Source: Botryococcus braunii (taxonomy: Eukaryota; Chlorophyta; Trebouxiophyceae). From it: 64,000 nucleotides of DNA. The DNA lies in assembly GCA_002005505.1 (NCBI GenBank), contig KV908366.1, positions 361,432 through 425,431 of the forward strand, written 5' to 3'. Shown piece by piece: positions 43,027 to 63,845 of the stretch. How positions within the stretch are numbered: position 1 is the stretch's first letter; the number at the start of each line of letters is the position of its first letter. The notes under the pieces are model-generated. The model did no database searches, had not been told where the DNA came from, and saw only the letters and a program-made list of their open reading frames with translations. A program made the position numbers and the translations under genes.

Positions 43027-44475
43027 TTGCAATATTATGTCACACTCACAGAGCAGCGCCTGTTTGACAAGGTGCTGCTGTTGGCGCAGCAGCAGCAGCA
43101 GCCACAGGTGGCAGACCAAGGAGCGGCCCTCCCGCAAGTGCTGTAGCAAAGAGGACGCGGCCAATATCAGAGGTATTGCAGCACAGTTCACTCTGCTTTC
43201 CTGCCGAAACTTTGTACAGGCCGCAAGTCACAGACCCACATGTACCAAGCTTGCGTCTAACAGAATTGTGGGTGACCATATGCATGTTTTGTTGGTTGGA
43301 TTCTAAGCCCAAGTACAGTTCGTCCATTAGGAACTTGGGAGCCAGAAAACCAAAATCTGTGTGTTTGGGCAGATCTATGAGGCTGTGTCAGCAGAAGCAC
43401 GACCCCTGACAAATGGCGTGGACCCTACTGGTACTGCCCACACGGTTGTCCCGAACCCAGTGGGATACAACGCACCTGCAAATGCAGATGTCACACCCCC
43501 TCAAAAGCCGACGGTCAAGTTGGGCTGCTCAAAATGCCGCTACAGCAGACGGGGGTGTATCAAGTGCCGGCCAAAAGCCTGCGAATTCCCTCACCTATCC
43601 CACCCGCCACGCTCAGCCCAGGGTGGGGACACCATCCATGGAAACGAGGACCTGGACAGAGTCAACGAAATTCCTGATGCCAATCAGGGTCCTGGAGGGG
43701 CTGGAGAGCCATCAGCTGTCAATGGAAACCCTCCATGCCATGTCGTAGCCCCTGGGACACATCAACTGTCAGGGCAGAAACGTGCCGGCCTTGAAATCAA
43801 CAGCGCACAGGCAGCCAAAAGGCAAAGGCCTGGCGGGCCTCCTCGGGGAGAAGCGTGCGAACTTGAGCAAATGCAGATGCATACAGGCTTGTCATGTGCA
43901 GCTCCTCTAACAGCTGCGAATGGAGTGGAGCAGCAAAGCGCAGCAGGTCCGCCCGGATGTGAAGCGGAGATCGGGAATCCCCCACCACCAGGGCCACCGC
44001 CTCTGTCGGGAGGGAGGGGTCAGCAATGGTCAGGACGGGGCAGGGGTAGAGGCCGTGGAAGAGGCCGTGCCAGAGGTCCTGGCCGTGGAAGCCGCACTGT
44101 GCGTTTCGAAGACAACCCCCAAGCTCGGGACTCTGGGAACGACGTTCAAACTATTGGCAAAGCTGCCGGAGAGGATCTTGTTCCAGACAGTGGCTCAGAG
44201 GACGAAGAGCGGGAAGAGTGAGATCATACCTCCCGGACTCTCCCGGCCCCTTCCTGCTCCTGTTCCCTCGACCAGGATTACTCAGTGGCGCCATGTCCTC
44301 ACCGTTTTCCGCTCCAAGCTCCTCGACACTGTGGCTCATTTACTTTGTTGCCCCCTTTCATATGCATGACTAACCCCCAGACCCGAACCCCTTCCAACCG
44401 CCACACTCCCACCACCCCCCCCCCGGGGGGGAAGAATGGACGATCTCGCACGCGCGCGCGCGCGCACACACACAC

Positions 44476-44547
<72 letters not shown>

Positions 44548-46546
44548 ACACTCACACAAGAGCGCGCGCATGCACACAAGAGCAAGGGAGAGGGGTAATG
44601 GGGAGGAACAAAGGTGGAGAGGGTAGAGAATGATGCATCAACGTTTTCATGCTGGGGTTTCAACAGATGCCGTGCGCGGAGGTTGACATATCCAGCGAAC
44701 CAGGGTCCGGAGCGTAGCCGCCAGGGCCCAAGCATGGCTGATCCGAGTCTCGGCACTGGACAACGGCAGTTGGGAGATTCTGACTTGTTGAATCCGGCCC
44801 GTGCTGGTCTGCCTTTTTGCCCAAAACGCACAGGGCCAGCCCCCCCTTCCATCGCTCAGGCAGCGCTAGTCAACCACGCCGCAACACCATGTAATGCCAC
44901 TCCAGAGCACAGCGATAACTTAGGTCAGGCTGCTCGGGATGGAGCTATGGGACCTCCTGGCACACTGGGGAAAGATACGACATATCCAAGTATCTCCGGT
45001 AGGGAAGCTTTCTTCAGGCAGCCACCAACTGGACCGGAGGCCAGAGAGCAGGATGCTGTTGGAGAGGTTGAATTTGCAGGCCCTGAGCCTGGACCTCCTC
45101 CCGGGCTTGGGCTGAAGCCTTTGAGCCACCGCTGCTATTACAACAAGCTGATCAAGGTGCTTTTGATCCCTTTATGCAGTGGGTGTGCATCCCAAGCCAG
45201 AGTTGGTGTCCGGACATGTGTCCGTGTTGCAACAACTTGACGTTTGGGGAGGTGGGATTGTTTCCGCATATGGATCTTGTTCACGTACACCAAAAATTGC
45301 AATTGTGGGGACCTTCAGCAGACGGTCAGTTCAATGACCGTCAGCATCTTCTACACCTACTGCTTTTGTGAGTGATGGTCGGGCCAGAGTCAATTGAATC
45401 TGTGAAAGAGAAATGATGGGGGGGATCCGGGTGGGGGGTAATAAGAGTGATCAAGGTGACCACAAGCCTCAGGACCTTTAAGGCCTGGTCCATCTCTGGA
45501 TGGTTTGTTTCTCTTTCTCTCTCTTTTGGGCCAGTCGTGAGAGCTTGGTCTAGGGCCCGGCAGCCAGCAGGAAGGGTTTCAAGGCTTGGAAGAACACAGA
45601 GTTGACGGAGCGCGTGGTGTGTTGCTCAGGGAGAAACTGTGGTGCGGCTTCTGGATCACGTCGAAATGATTGCACCTGCTGGGGAGAGCCGCCCTAGGGT
45701 TTTGCAGGTGCTAGCCATGTGGATGGAAAAGGGTATAAATGGCGGCGAACGCAAGCTGGGCATGTGCCGTCGCTACTACCGTCCCGAGGTGCGGCGTTTA
45801 GCATGTAGGGAGGTGCAAAAGGATCACAGGTGTCACTGGAACTGGCAACATTGCATGGGCATGTGGATCAATTGTGATGTCTGATGAACGTGACTATTTC
45901 CTGCTGTTCCGATATGGGGCCCCTCCGCCCGGGCTGGAAAGGGGGGGGGGGTGTGGGGGTTGGTGGGGCTTGTGTAGGATTTGGGCAGGGGTTTGGCGTA
46001 TGAGTTGGGAGGGGGTAGGGCGTGTTGCTTGTTCGAATAGAGCGGTTAACTTACAGACACATAGCTGCAAAGCGTCCGACGACATCAGTGATTCTTTAAT
46101 GAAGGAGGTGTGGAGAGAAGATATGGAGCAGGATAGGCAAAAGTGGTTTATGGGCATCCTGCCAACTCGAGGGCCTGATTTTGGGACTCCCCAAGCGCAT
46201 TCCAGTCATTTTCTTAGCAGAATCTTGGCGTGGTGGAAAACCCATTTATGTGTCTTTGAAGTTGGCTGCACTCAACTGCTTATAGAGGAAGCAATAAGAT
46301 TGGTGTTGTGGACTGCAGGACACGGTGTGCCCTGGTGATGAGTATGAGGTCTACTTCTCCGGACAGATAGAAGACCGGGTCCCTCTTAACGGTATCTGTG
46401 CAAAATGCATCGTCATCACGGGAGAGGGGCCCAGCTCAGCGATTCCAGCCAACTCGCTTGTCCGTAATCGACATGGTTTTATACAGTACCTTTGCCGCTG
46501 GGAGTTTGACCCTCATGAAGATTGCCTGAGGCCTCTTCATCAGTAG
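30767..46546 (+). CDS. Giant, mostly disordered protein with C-terminal BAH domain (about 16 exons)
   Basis: Chained exons: 30767-30829 (tentative first), 31338-32559, 32809-35105, 35591-35737, 36103-36234, 36299-37497, 38163-39299, 40040-41227, 41650-42261, 42601-42710, 43052-43107, 43373-44217, 44667-45156, 45180-45251, 45630-45788, 46319-46546. Every junction is GT-AG with matching phase, giving about 3,318 aa. Most of it is low-complexity (Ser, Gly, Pro, Ala, Glu). Exceptions are a globular-looking segment from 35591 to about 36500 (RWHRIIHAARKDVGW, HYATWGKVFATSNLSG), AT-hook/RG-like patches (GRGRGRGK near 41045; an Arg-Gly run near 44035), a cysteine motif GCSKCRYSRRGCIKCR (43522), and the C-terminal BAH domain. 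The BAH spans the last four exons (ETVVRLLDHVEM, MCRRYYRPEDTV, DEYEVYFSGQ, NGICAKCIVI). BAH domains read chromatin, so a nuclear role is inferred. The N-terminus, and whether this is one gene or two (a second ATG at 44734), are uncertain. Confidence 0.6.
37531..37628. repeat. 49-bp tandem duplication
   Basis: Two adjacent copies begin GACCATATGTCTTGGTTT at 37531 and 37580 and differ at two or three positions. With the splice model used here it sits just downstream of the donor at 37498, in an intron, although the frame remains open through most of it. Confidence 0.92.
37904..38091. repeat. (CA)n microsatellite in the giant gene
   Basis: About 190 bp of CA with one CGCACGCACGCG interruption near 37997, in the intron between exons ending 37497 and starting 38163. 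Confidence 0.98.
39369..39422. repeat. (GT)n microsatellite
   Basis: About 54 bp of GT in the intron 39300-40039. The long frame that reads through it into Cys-Val repeats is an artefact, which argues for the donor at 39300. Confidence 0.97.
39745..39861 (+). pseudogene. Relic of a LINE polyprotein (linker before the RT domain)
   Basis: A short frame ending in a stop near 39861 reads TAAQWLMEGDRNTKAAYMAT. The block QWLxEGDRNTKxxxxxA is characteristic of the segment between endonuclease and reverse transcriptase in plant L1-type LINEs. No RT motif follows, so only a decayed fragment is present. It lies in an intron of the giant gene. Confidence 0.45.
42811..43023. repeat. (GA)n, C-run/A-run and (CA)n cluster
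   Basis: (GA)n at about 42811-42892 is followed by a G-run, a short unique piece, a C-run joined to an A-run at 42961-42986, and (CA)n up to 43023. All of it lies in the intron 42711-43051. Confidence 0.96.
44413..44546. repeat. C-run/G-run palindrome and (CA)n microsatellite
   Basis: A block of C directly followed by G (about 44413-44430) precedes CGCGCG and about 90 bp of CA, inside the intron 44218-44666. Confidence 0.96.
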
Positions 46547-47640
46547 GGATGGCAGATACGTGCAGCGAGTGGAGGCCAGGGGCCATATGGAGGTAGCAAG
46601 AGGGTGCACAAAGCAGTTCAGGAGGAAAGCATTTAGTCTGGGGAAGAAGAAAGGGGAGGAAGAGGAACGGTGGGACCCCTAGTGGGGGAGTGGGGAAACT
46701 GACAGAGACGAATGAACAGATGCATCTAGCGGCATCTGTCTTATTAGTTCCAATCGTGACATGCAGTGAAGTGTTCCAGTAATCAGCCCCGAAGGCAGTC
46801 TGTCACGTTGGCAGTGGGGTGAAATGGTCTCATTTTGGCAGGAAGGTGGTGCGACTGTCGTGCAGCCCTGGTCTGCTACGAGCTACTGTGGAACCTTTGG
46901 CTTTGCCTCTTCAAGGGTGGGTTGACGCGAGCTGTGTACCAAGGTATCTGGCATGGTTCCTTTAAGGGAGTACGTTGGGACGGACTCAAATATTTTTGTG
47001 CTTCTGATATTTATGCTTATTGCACTGGGCACTCAGGGAGTATGTGGCTAACAATACTGGAGATTGCAAAATTCAGTGCCCTGTGGGTCAGATCTAAGCA
47101 GTTTAGCCTGAATTCACAGGAGTTTTGAACATGCTCCTGATCTTTGAGTGTCCCTGACATGCATGACCATATGACAAAAGGGCAAGCTTGCCCCAATCAG
47201 GGCCGCGAGAGGCACAACAAGTTGGTCATTCCATGGAACATGGCGATGTTAAGGGGGATCAAGGTGCAGGGACGGCTGCCTTCTAAAGGTTCCGTGATGT
47301 GTTTATGGTTCAGCGCAGTTTATGGGCTTACTGGACTGTTTTGCCAATTGGTCCTTGCAAGAAGGTCCTTACAAGCATGGATCAAATAGCAGGCTCAGAT
47401 TACCCGGCGAGACAACCACAATGGTTTTCAGGCAGGCCACGCAATGCAAATTGGTGGTCATCACTTACGGGTTTCTGCTTACCAGCATGTGGGATACGTG
47501 CTTCGGAGTTAGGATATGCCACACTTTTCATCTAAGATAAAGACTCAACAATTAATATGTGCATCTCTTCACCCGTTTTTATCCCCATCCTTCCCAACAT
47601 CTTCGCATTCTTTCTCTCCCTCCCTCCCTCTCCCTCCCTC

Positions 47641-47730
<90 letters not shown>

Positions 47731-47736
47731 TGTGTG

Positions 47737-47798
<62 letters not shown>

Positions 47799-47806
47799 CT
47801 CTCACT

Positions 47807-47887
<81 letters not shown>

Positions 47888-48376
47888 CTCTCCGTCTCTC
47901 TGTTCCCTCCCTTTCTCTTTCTCTTCCACCTTCCCTGCCAGTTCCGGCGTGTCCCAGCGGAAAAATTTTGTTATTGCGGGGCCCCTTATTTAAATTTTTT
48001 GGTGTTGTTTGTGGTGCACCAAGCAAGAGGATGTCATGTACGTGTGACAAATATGTTGGGACCCTTGGACTCGCCTTTGATCGTGATGCCTGGCCCCCCC
48101 CGGGGGGGGGGGGGGGGGAAGGGGGGGCTTGCTAAATCGAGCTGTTTGTGGTGTATCAAATGCCAAAACTCCCTTGTGTTGTTCATACTGCAATCTCAAC
48201 TGGGTTCTAGCATCTACACTTCTTCAGTAGACCCAAATGCTGTGTGAGGACGCGAATTGGCACACCTGCATGTTTCTTGCCAGGGGAAGCGGGTACCCCG
48301 TGCAAAAACCACCACTGCCAGTGCTGACAGTACGGGTGTGCCCCATTCTATCCGAGTGAACCAGTAGTGTTCGGGC
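46547..48376. other. Spacer between the BAH gene and CNOT9
   Basis: No exon was recognised. It contains a CT-GT-CT microsatellite at 47643-47890 and a C-run/G-run block at about 48092-48126. Plus-strand ORFs in the 46.8-47.5 kb interval lack family features and may be 3' UTR or chance. Confidence 0.5.
47643..47890. repeat. Compound (CT)n-(GT)n-(CT)n microsatellite
   Basis: About 85 bp of CT, about 68 bp of GT, a short C-run, then about 75 bp of CT. ORFs through it in both directions are artefacts. Confidence 0.98.
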
Positions 48377-48480
48377 CCGCGGAATCCGCGGCGCCGATAT
48401 GGGCCGCGGATATGGGCCGGACTGGGGCCCCCGGTGCCTTACTACTGTTACTAACAGTCTGTTAGGCTAACAGTCACGTG
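48377..48480. promoter_or_regulatory. Palindrome cluster upstream of CNOT9 (possible promoter elements)
   Basis: Within about 100 bp lie a GC-rich palindrome CCGCGGAATCCGCGG (48377-48391), a direct repeat of GGATATGGGCC-like sequence, and CTAACAG T CTGTTAG (48451-48465), an inverted pair of Myb-type YAACNG cores. A further CTAACAG and a G-box core CACGTG (48475-48480) follow. The block sits about 300-400 bp before the CNOT9 ATG. Assignment as promoter is inference from position and motif density. Confidence 0.35.
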
Positions 48481-48780
48481 TCGACATCTTAACAACCAGG
48501 TCGAAAGTGTCAGCCACCATCTTCTTTTCCAAGGTCGAAATTATTAGCATACAATTATTGATTTAAATAGGTTCGACGCCATCACAGAAAGAAGACCAAA
48601 CAACAAAAAGACCAACAGAAAGGGGAGGGAAACGAAAGGAAGGGAAAAGGAGAAGAGGGATCCTGTCGTACACTGGTCACGATCGTATTCTGTATTTATG
48701 ATCTTGTCAACTGATCTGTTTACAAACTCTTTGTAAGGTCTTTAGTTTTGGAATGCGCATTCGAACAATAACAGACCTAG

Positions 48781-50906
<2,126 letters not shown>

Positions 50907-51064
50907 TGGAGGGGGTCTTTCCAACCAGATGTGCGTTCATCGTGCGTATTCCAAATGCTCCGTGTCAAGTGTCCAAAAAGCTTTCGGGGACATGGCTGGT
51001 TTGAAGCTGTAATTCTGGGAAATGCGTGTTGACCTTTTCAACATGGATCTGCTGTGGACGAGTT

Positions 51065-51118
51065 CCTCAGAAGGGAGCTTCAGAAGGGAGATACAGAAGG
51101 GAGCTTCAGAAGGGAGCA
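51065..51118. repeat. 14-bp tandem repeat (CAGAAGGGAGCTT)
   Basis: Four units of approximately TCAGAAGGGAGCTT occur in tandem, one of them carrying ATA in place of CTT. Confidence 0.85.
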
Positions 51119-52612
51119 CTTAAGAGGGGCTTATGAGCTTCCTCGGCAATTGGGGTTCCTGCCTGGCCTTCGTTTAATCTGGAGTTCCTTCTTATGAAGT
51201 CTGCAGAACTCCAAATGTTCCCCAACCTGCCGTCCTCTGGTTGAAGTTACTGGATTGGTGTGGAACTTGTACTTTGGTAAGAAGGCAGAGGTGGGTACTC
51301 ATGACATCCAGCTAGCTTTTGATACGTATTTATATGTCTGTAGGGCAAAGGGGTCCATGAGAGCCAGCTAGCTCCCTTTAACAGCAGGCAAGTGGAACCA
51401 TGACATCACGCCAGTTCTCTTAGACAAGAAGAAAGCGTGACGTCGGGAGAGCTCCTTTACAGAATCGCTTCTCAGACAATGTGGCTACCATCTCATGCGC
51501 CTGCAAACGTGTCCTGACTTGTTTGCGCTGTCTGGGCATCACATGCTTGCATAAACGTGCCATGTAAGGTTAGATCCTAGATTCCGCATCCCTGCATGAT
51601 GGATTTATGCAGTTAGAATAGGCTTCACTCTTTATTTTAAACTTAAAAAATAAAGTCTAAAAAATTTTGAACGTGCATCTTGAGTTTGAGCATCCGTATG
51701 CGCGCGAAGTTATTATGATAAGGAGCCTTGAACATCATTGCTCATACTATGATAGGTGAATCTCATGTACCTGTGACTGTACTGAAGGTGTAGTTTGAGC
51801 GACCCTTAGATCTGAAATGAAAAGTGAAGCATATCTTAACCGCACACAATGCATCCCGCCTGTGGGTGGGGTCATTGACAAAAGTGATGCTGAAAAATGA
51901 CGAGGAACATGACAAGGAGAGGCAGGGTCATAACAAACAAGAAACATAGGGGAATATGGAGGCGGCACTGAGGCGAGTACCCCGGGGGGGGGGGGGGGAG
52001 TGAAAGGAGCGGGAGAGGGAGGGAGGGAGGAAAGAAGAGGGGGGGGGGGGGGAGAGGGAGGGACAGACCTCTTTCTTACACACTGGGAGCATGAGGCTCG
52101 CTAGTCCCGTATGTGACGTGAATTAATTCGATGACGCTAACCATCTAATTTTCCTCTACCGGACAGGTCATCATACGGATGCCTTTTTTACATACTCATA
52201 AGCTTTTAGACCTCCACCTGGAAAAAGATAGCGGAGTTCCCTGCTTGTATTGGTTGTTTCAAAAGTGTACATGGTACCACAAAGGTGGAGTGAACATAAG
52301 TTGATGATTTATTCACCAGCACCATGCGTGCTGTGTACAAGGTCAAATGCATATCCTCACATAACAGTCTTCCCCTATACATTGTTGAACCTTCCTTTGT
52401 GTCACTCAGCATCAGCACTGCAGTAGAACTCACTAAAAACAAAACGGAGCATTGTTCGATCGCATGGGGAATGGCAAGAAGTCGAGGGTCCTGTGTTCTC
52501 TGTTGTTTTCGTTATTGCTTCAATTCATGGCAATTTTGCCCAGGTGCACCTGCCTTTCTGCACGCAAGCAACACCCTCAAAAAGGAATACAAAAATGGAG
52601 CATGTCTCCTTT

Positions 52613-52850
52613 TCAGCCCCACCGTTACTCTATCTCCATATAGAAGAGGATCCCTCTTCTATATTGCAGATGAGCTGTTACACAAAGTCCAGCCAGTGAT
52701 ATATGTCTCGAGATAGAAGATGATCATCTTCAGCCCCACCGTTACGCTAACTCGGCATAGAAGAGGAATCCTCTCCTATATTGCAGATGAGCTGTTACAG
52801 AAAGTCCTGCCACATCTGGCATCTTGCCAGACCACTTGATATCTCTTGCT
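52613..52850. repeat. Imperfect direct duplication of about 119 bp
   Basis: The segment starting CAGCCCCACCGTTAC and containing ATTGCAGATGAGCTGTTACA occurs at about 52613 and again at about 52732, with scattered differences. Confidence 0.85.
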
Positions 52851-52950
52851 GCTTTTCACCACCTACCCATCGTCAGTCTCGGCCCCATGTAACCTTATGG
52901 TATGCCCATCTGCCACACCATGATGAGGGATGTGCAACCCACATGTGTTA

Positions 52951-57616
<4,666 letters not shown>

Positions 57617-59201
57617 TAAGAGGTAGCTTCCTGTATGATAATGCACGCTGACTTCAAATCCTCATGAATTCTCTTGCTGTGCCATGGTGCAGCATAATTT
57701 CTTTATTCAATAGACCGCTCACTACTCTGGTTGTCAATCTATGTTTCGATCTTTTTTGTCTTCTAGTACCTGTCAATACAGAACAAGGTTGTAAACGGAA
57801 GGTTCCTGCGTACAACGTAAACGTGGGGGAAGGAAGGCAACGGTTTGCTTTGCAACAGGAGTACACGGTTCCGGATAAGGTGAAGGGGAGCATCTGGGGG
57901 CCTCGACGCTCATTACACGCGTCCTCAAGGGGCGCTTGAATTTTTCTGTCGCCCAAGTCTCCAGAGGGCAAGAAATGCTCTTGCCAAGCATCCTTGTTAC
58001 AGGTGGTTATTTCAGACATAGCTACTATGTGCATTTTTGACTTTATATGCAGGCTGCAGGCTGTGACAGGGTTTGTGGCAGACTGATTTGCTCTACACTC
58101 CGTCACACCCTTGCGATCGCAGGCAAACTCTACGTGAGTACCCATGTAGGGCCGTGTCTATTAGACATATCGCAAATTGGAATATCATCGGACTTTCGAT
58201 ATCTTCCTTTCCTCGTTCATACTTGCCGCGCATGTGGTACGTCTCCAGGCTGGTTATGGATATTCGTGAAATGCATAGGGACCAGCGGGTTCAACAGGCA
58301 AGACTGTAGGTCAAGCGGTTAAGACAGTGATACAAGTTATGGAAGCAGAGGTTAAACAACAATCCACGATGTTTCTTCGGCTCTTTACTGATGCTGGGTG
58401 CCGACCATCTCCGTGTTCCCCTCAAAACGCGCTCTGTCGCGACATCTGTCGTTTAGTGCCGATAACACATTTGATGGACCCTTAAATTGGTGGATGGGCG
58501 GTGCTCGTTGAACTGTAGTTCAGATAATACGAATTGTTGAGCACCTCTGATTGAGAATCTGCTCAAGGAACGTTATGTAATGTCAACAAAAGAACTATAG
58601 AAGCTTAAAAGGTTCATGCCAGGTAGGGCTGCTACATTTTTCTTTTATTCTTAAGAACCACGTGCGCTTCGGTACCAAGGGTGGGGATTAAATACTCGAG
58701 TCTGCATAATGCCTCGTCCTCTGGCACTCACGGATGTGGCACTGCTTGATTTGACAAATAAGCAGGGCCACCTGAACCAGTTCACTCTTGCATGAGAAGA
58801 TGTGGGGCGGCAATTATGAGGCTGGTTTTGTTTGACCCTGCTGCCAAAGCAAACTGCACAGGGCGGGTGCCCAGTGCAGACAATTTGCGGAGAGATTGAC
58901 AGACCGGGTCCAACGCAGAGCATCTAGTGCTCATGACCTTACGTGCCTCTGTGCGACAGATGTCACAATGACAAAGGGGGAGGGGAACCCTGTGCTTACA
59001 TCCCCAACAGGCGTTGGGCATCCAATGTCTGTAGGAGACGTCATGTATGGGACGTCATGTACACGCATACGAAGTTGAGAGAATATCAGTCAATGGGTGA
59101 CAGAGGCTCGCAAAAGTAAAACAGCGTGCAGGAGCCCTCGAGGATTATAGCTTGTTGCTGGACTTCCATCCACAGTGAAATGAAAAAAGTTGCCACGGGC
59201 C

Positions 59202-59290
<89 letters not shown>

Positions 59291-60937
59291 TCCGACGTGG
59301 TTTTGACACCCAGTCTTTTAGTGCAGTGACCCCGGCACGTACAGTCACAATTTCTTCACATGTTTACAGAATCTCATTGCAAGTCTCGATCCACATTGCG
59401 AGCCCAACTATGATATGGCGACCATCGCCGGAAGCCTATGAGGACTGCAATGTTGCCCACCATGGGCTCTCATCCAAGACGAAGACGACTCTAAATCCAG
59501 CGGTCACCTTCAGCTGGAGGACAACTGCAAATCCAGGATCCACGCTCTAATCAGGGATTGCCTAAATAAGCATACCTTAATTAATCAGGGATGCCTTAAT
59601 AGGTGTACCTAAGTCGGCATCCCCGGATTTTGCCCTCTATCTAGAGTGCAAACTTCTATCCATCTCACCCAGTTTGCAGGGTTAAAAACAGCGGTGCTCC
59701 TTAGTTGCCAGTAGGGGAGTGTCCATAGCTCCCCTACCGCCACATTAGGCAACCCTTGTGGCTTGCTTTAATGTGGTGCCACAAGGAGATACAGCTCTTG
59801 ATGAATACCTCCGTAATGGGAGGCTGATAAGTTTGCTACTACACAACAGCGTACAAACATGGAACATGCTTGCGCAACCCCGGAGAATCTGTTGAGAGCT
59901 TCCTGGTGGGGGGACAAAGCATGCTGCGCAGTATTTTGGCTTCTCAAGTTCAAAAGCCCTGTGATCCACCATAGGGCTCTAAAAGGCTAGTGCTACTCAA
60001 GAAAACCATTGCATCGTTCGCAAGGACCGCCCTGACTTGAGGAATCTCACATTCTTAGAAGTGATTTATGCCCACATACTCTGATGAGACTGCAACTGTT
60101 TCTTCACATGTGCCTCCCCACGGCGGTGCCACCACAAAGAATCTTCGATGTGCACAAAGCTTTAATGGTGAAAATGAACAAACAAACAAAGCTTTGCCTG
60201 TCTCCCTGAAAGCAGCCACCGCAGAGGTCTAAAATAAGCAATATGCACGTGAGGCGCCCCCACGAGCCCCAGGGGATCAGTACAATCAGCATCCGTCGCA
60301 ATCTGTGTTTAGACTTTGCCAAGTGGAACATTCTGCGTTGGACCATGCCCTTCACCCCGATTAGCCAGCACCTTGAAAGTGTCGGAGATAAAGTGTCCCG
60401 ATCAAATCATTCCCCCCTTCTCAAATGCAAGAACATTTTCAAAGGACGGTGGGAAGTGAAGGCGGGCTCTGGTAACCAAGCAAGAAGGCATTGTTCCTCA
60501 ATGGAGCCCTCCGGTCCCGCAGGAGGGACCCACAGCCCCCTGATCAGCTGATCACCTGCGGTCTAGCCTGTACCGATATTTTGAAATGTGATTCTTCACA
60601 ATACTCTGAAAGATGTCACATCCCGCCCATCCTGGGCGCAACAGACTTTGAACATTGAAGGAAATTAATTTCCAAATTTCAGTCAGCACTCTGCGTACAG
60701 TAGGTTTCTGATGAGCCACCCCCCCCCCCCCACACACACACACACACCCACCCCGGGGGGGGGGGGGAAGGGGGGCACCTTGAGGTTCTAACTGAATGTA
60801 TCACATCAATGAAAGCTGTCCAAGCCTGCAACAATAAACTCGCAGTTACAACACGCAGTTACACATTTTCACGTGTGATGCGGTCGGCGCCCATCCTCTC
60901 CCCTCCCCCCGGAGGAGGGGGGGGGGGGCGCGGGGGG
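57617..60937. other. Spacer upstream of GLYK, no clear gene
   Basis: This contains the presumed GLYK promoter (transcribed leftwards), a CA array at 59203-59289, and C/G-run blocks at 60720-60775 and 60905-60937. No exon with recognisable protein content was found on either strand. Confidence 0.5.
59203..59289. repeat. (CA)n microsatellite
   Basis: About 87 bp of uninterrupted CA. Confidence 0.98.
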
Positions 60938-61045
60938 TCACAGTTCTGATAAAAACGGAAAGACTGCCCCAGTATGAGTGGTACCGTTAGTAATCATCTC
61001 AACCAGCACCTGGAACCATCCTTCGTCACGGGCTTTGATAGCGTC
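60938..61045 (-). other. Possible orphan terminal exon, unrecognised
   Basis: After a plausible acceptor (TTTCTCAG) the minus strand reads 35 codons beginning DAIKARDEGWFQVLVEMI and ending in TGA. The amphipathic, protein-like composition suggests a real exon, but MCAT already terminates upstream at 61442 and the family is unknown. It could be an alternative 3' exon of MCAT or the end of another gene. Confidence 0.25.
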
Positions 61046-61186
61046 CTGAGAAAGGTAGATAGTATTTAACATGCTATTAGTTTTAAAAACTAATTTCCAA
61101 TGCACTTGCAGTAGCTGCTAAAAGTGGTCGTGACGCTGAATTACCTGGGAGGGCTCGGACCCAGGACCAGAGGAAGGCGTGCCCTT

Positions 61187-61303
61187 TGAATACAAATGCC
61201 CCTTCACTCTTAATTATAAATGCCCCTTCAATATCAAAGTAATGCAACATAGTGCCCTTCGATTATAAATGCCCCTTTAATCTCAAAGTACTGCAACATT
61301 AAA
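61187..61303. repeat. Imperfect direct repeat of about 64 bp
   Basis: The sequence ATAAATGCCCCTTCAATATC followed by AAAGTAATGCAACAT recurs as ATAAATGCCCCTTTAATCTC and AAAGTACTGCAACAT, separated by about 64 bp. Confidence 0.8.
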
Positions 61304-61441
61304 GGGGCACGGTAGTTGAGAGAGGGCAGCCATTCCTTAACCGTGACGTGCGTTCCAAGTTTATCCGTTCAGCCCCACCCTGGAACAGGCAATCACAGCC
61401 TTGGGATGAAGCAGATGCATGGCCTCGCCTCCTCACTGCGC

Positions 61442-63845
<2,404 letters not shown>

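Larger units (their letters stand above)
50907..52950. other. Spacer between CNOT9 and GLYK 3' ends
   Basis: These are the 3' flanks of two convergent genes. It contains a CAGAAGGGAGCTT-type short repeat at 51065-51118, G-runs at 51984-52053, and a 119-bp duplication at 52613-52850. No exon was recognised. Confidence 0.5.
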
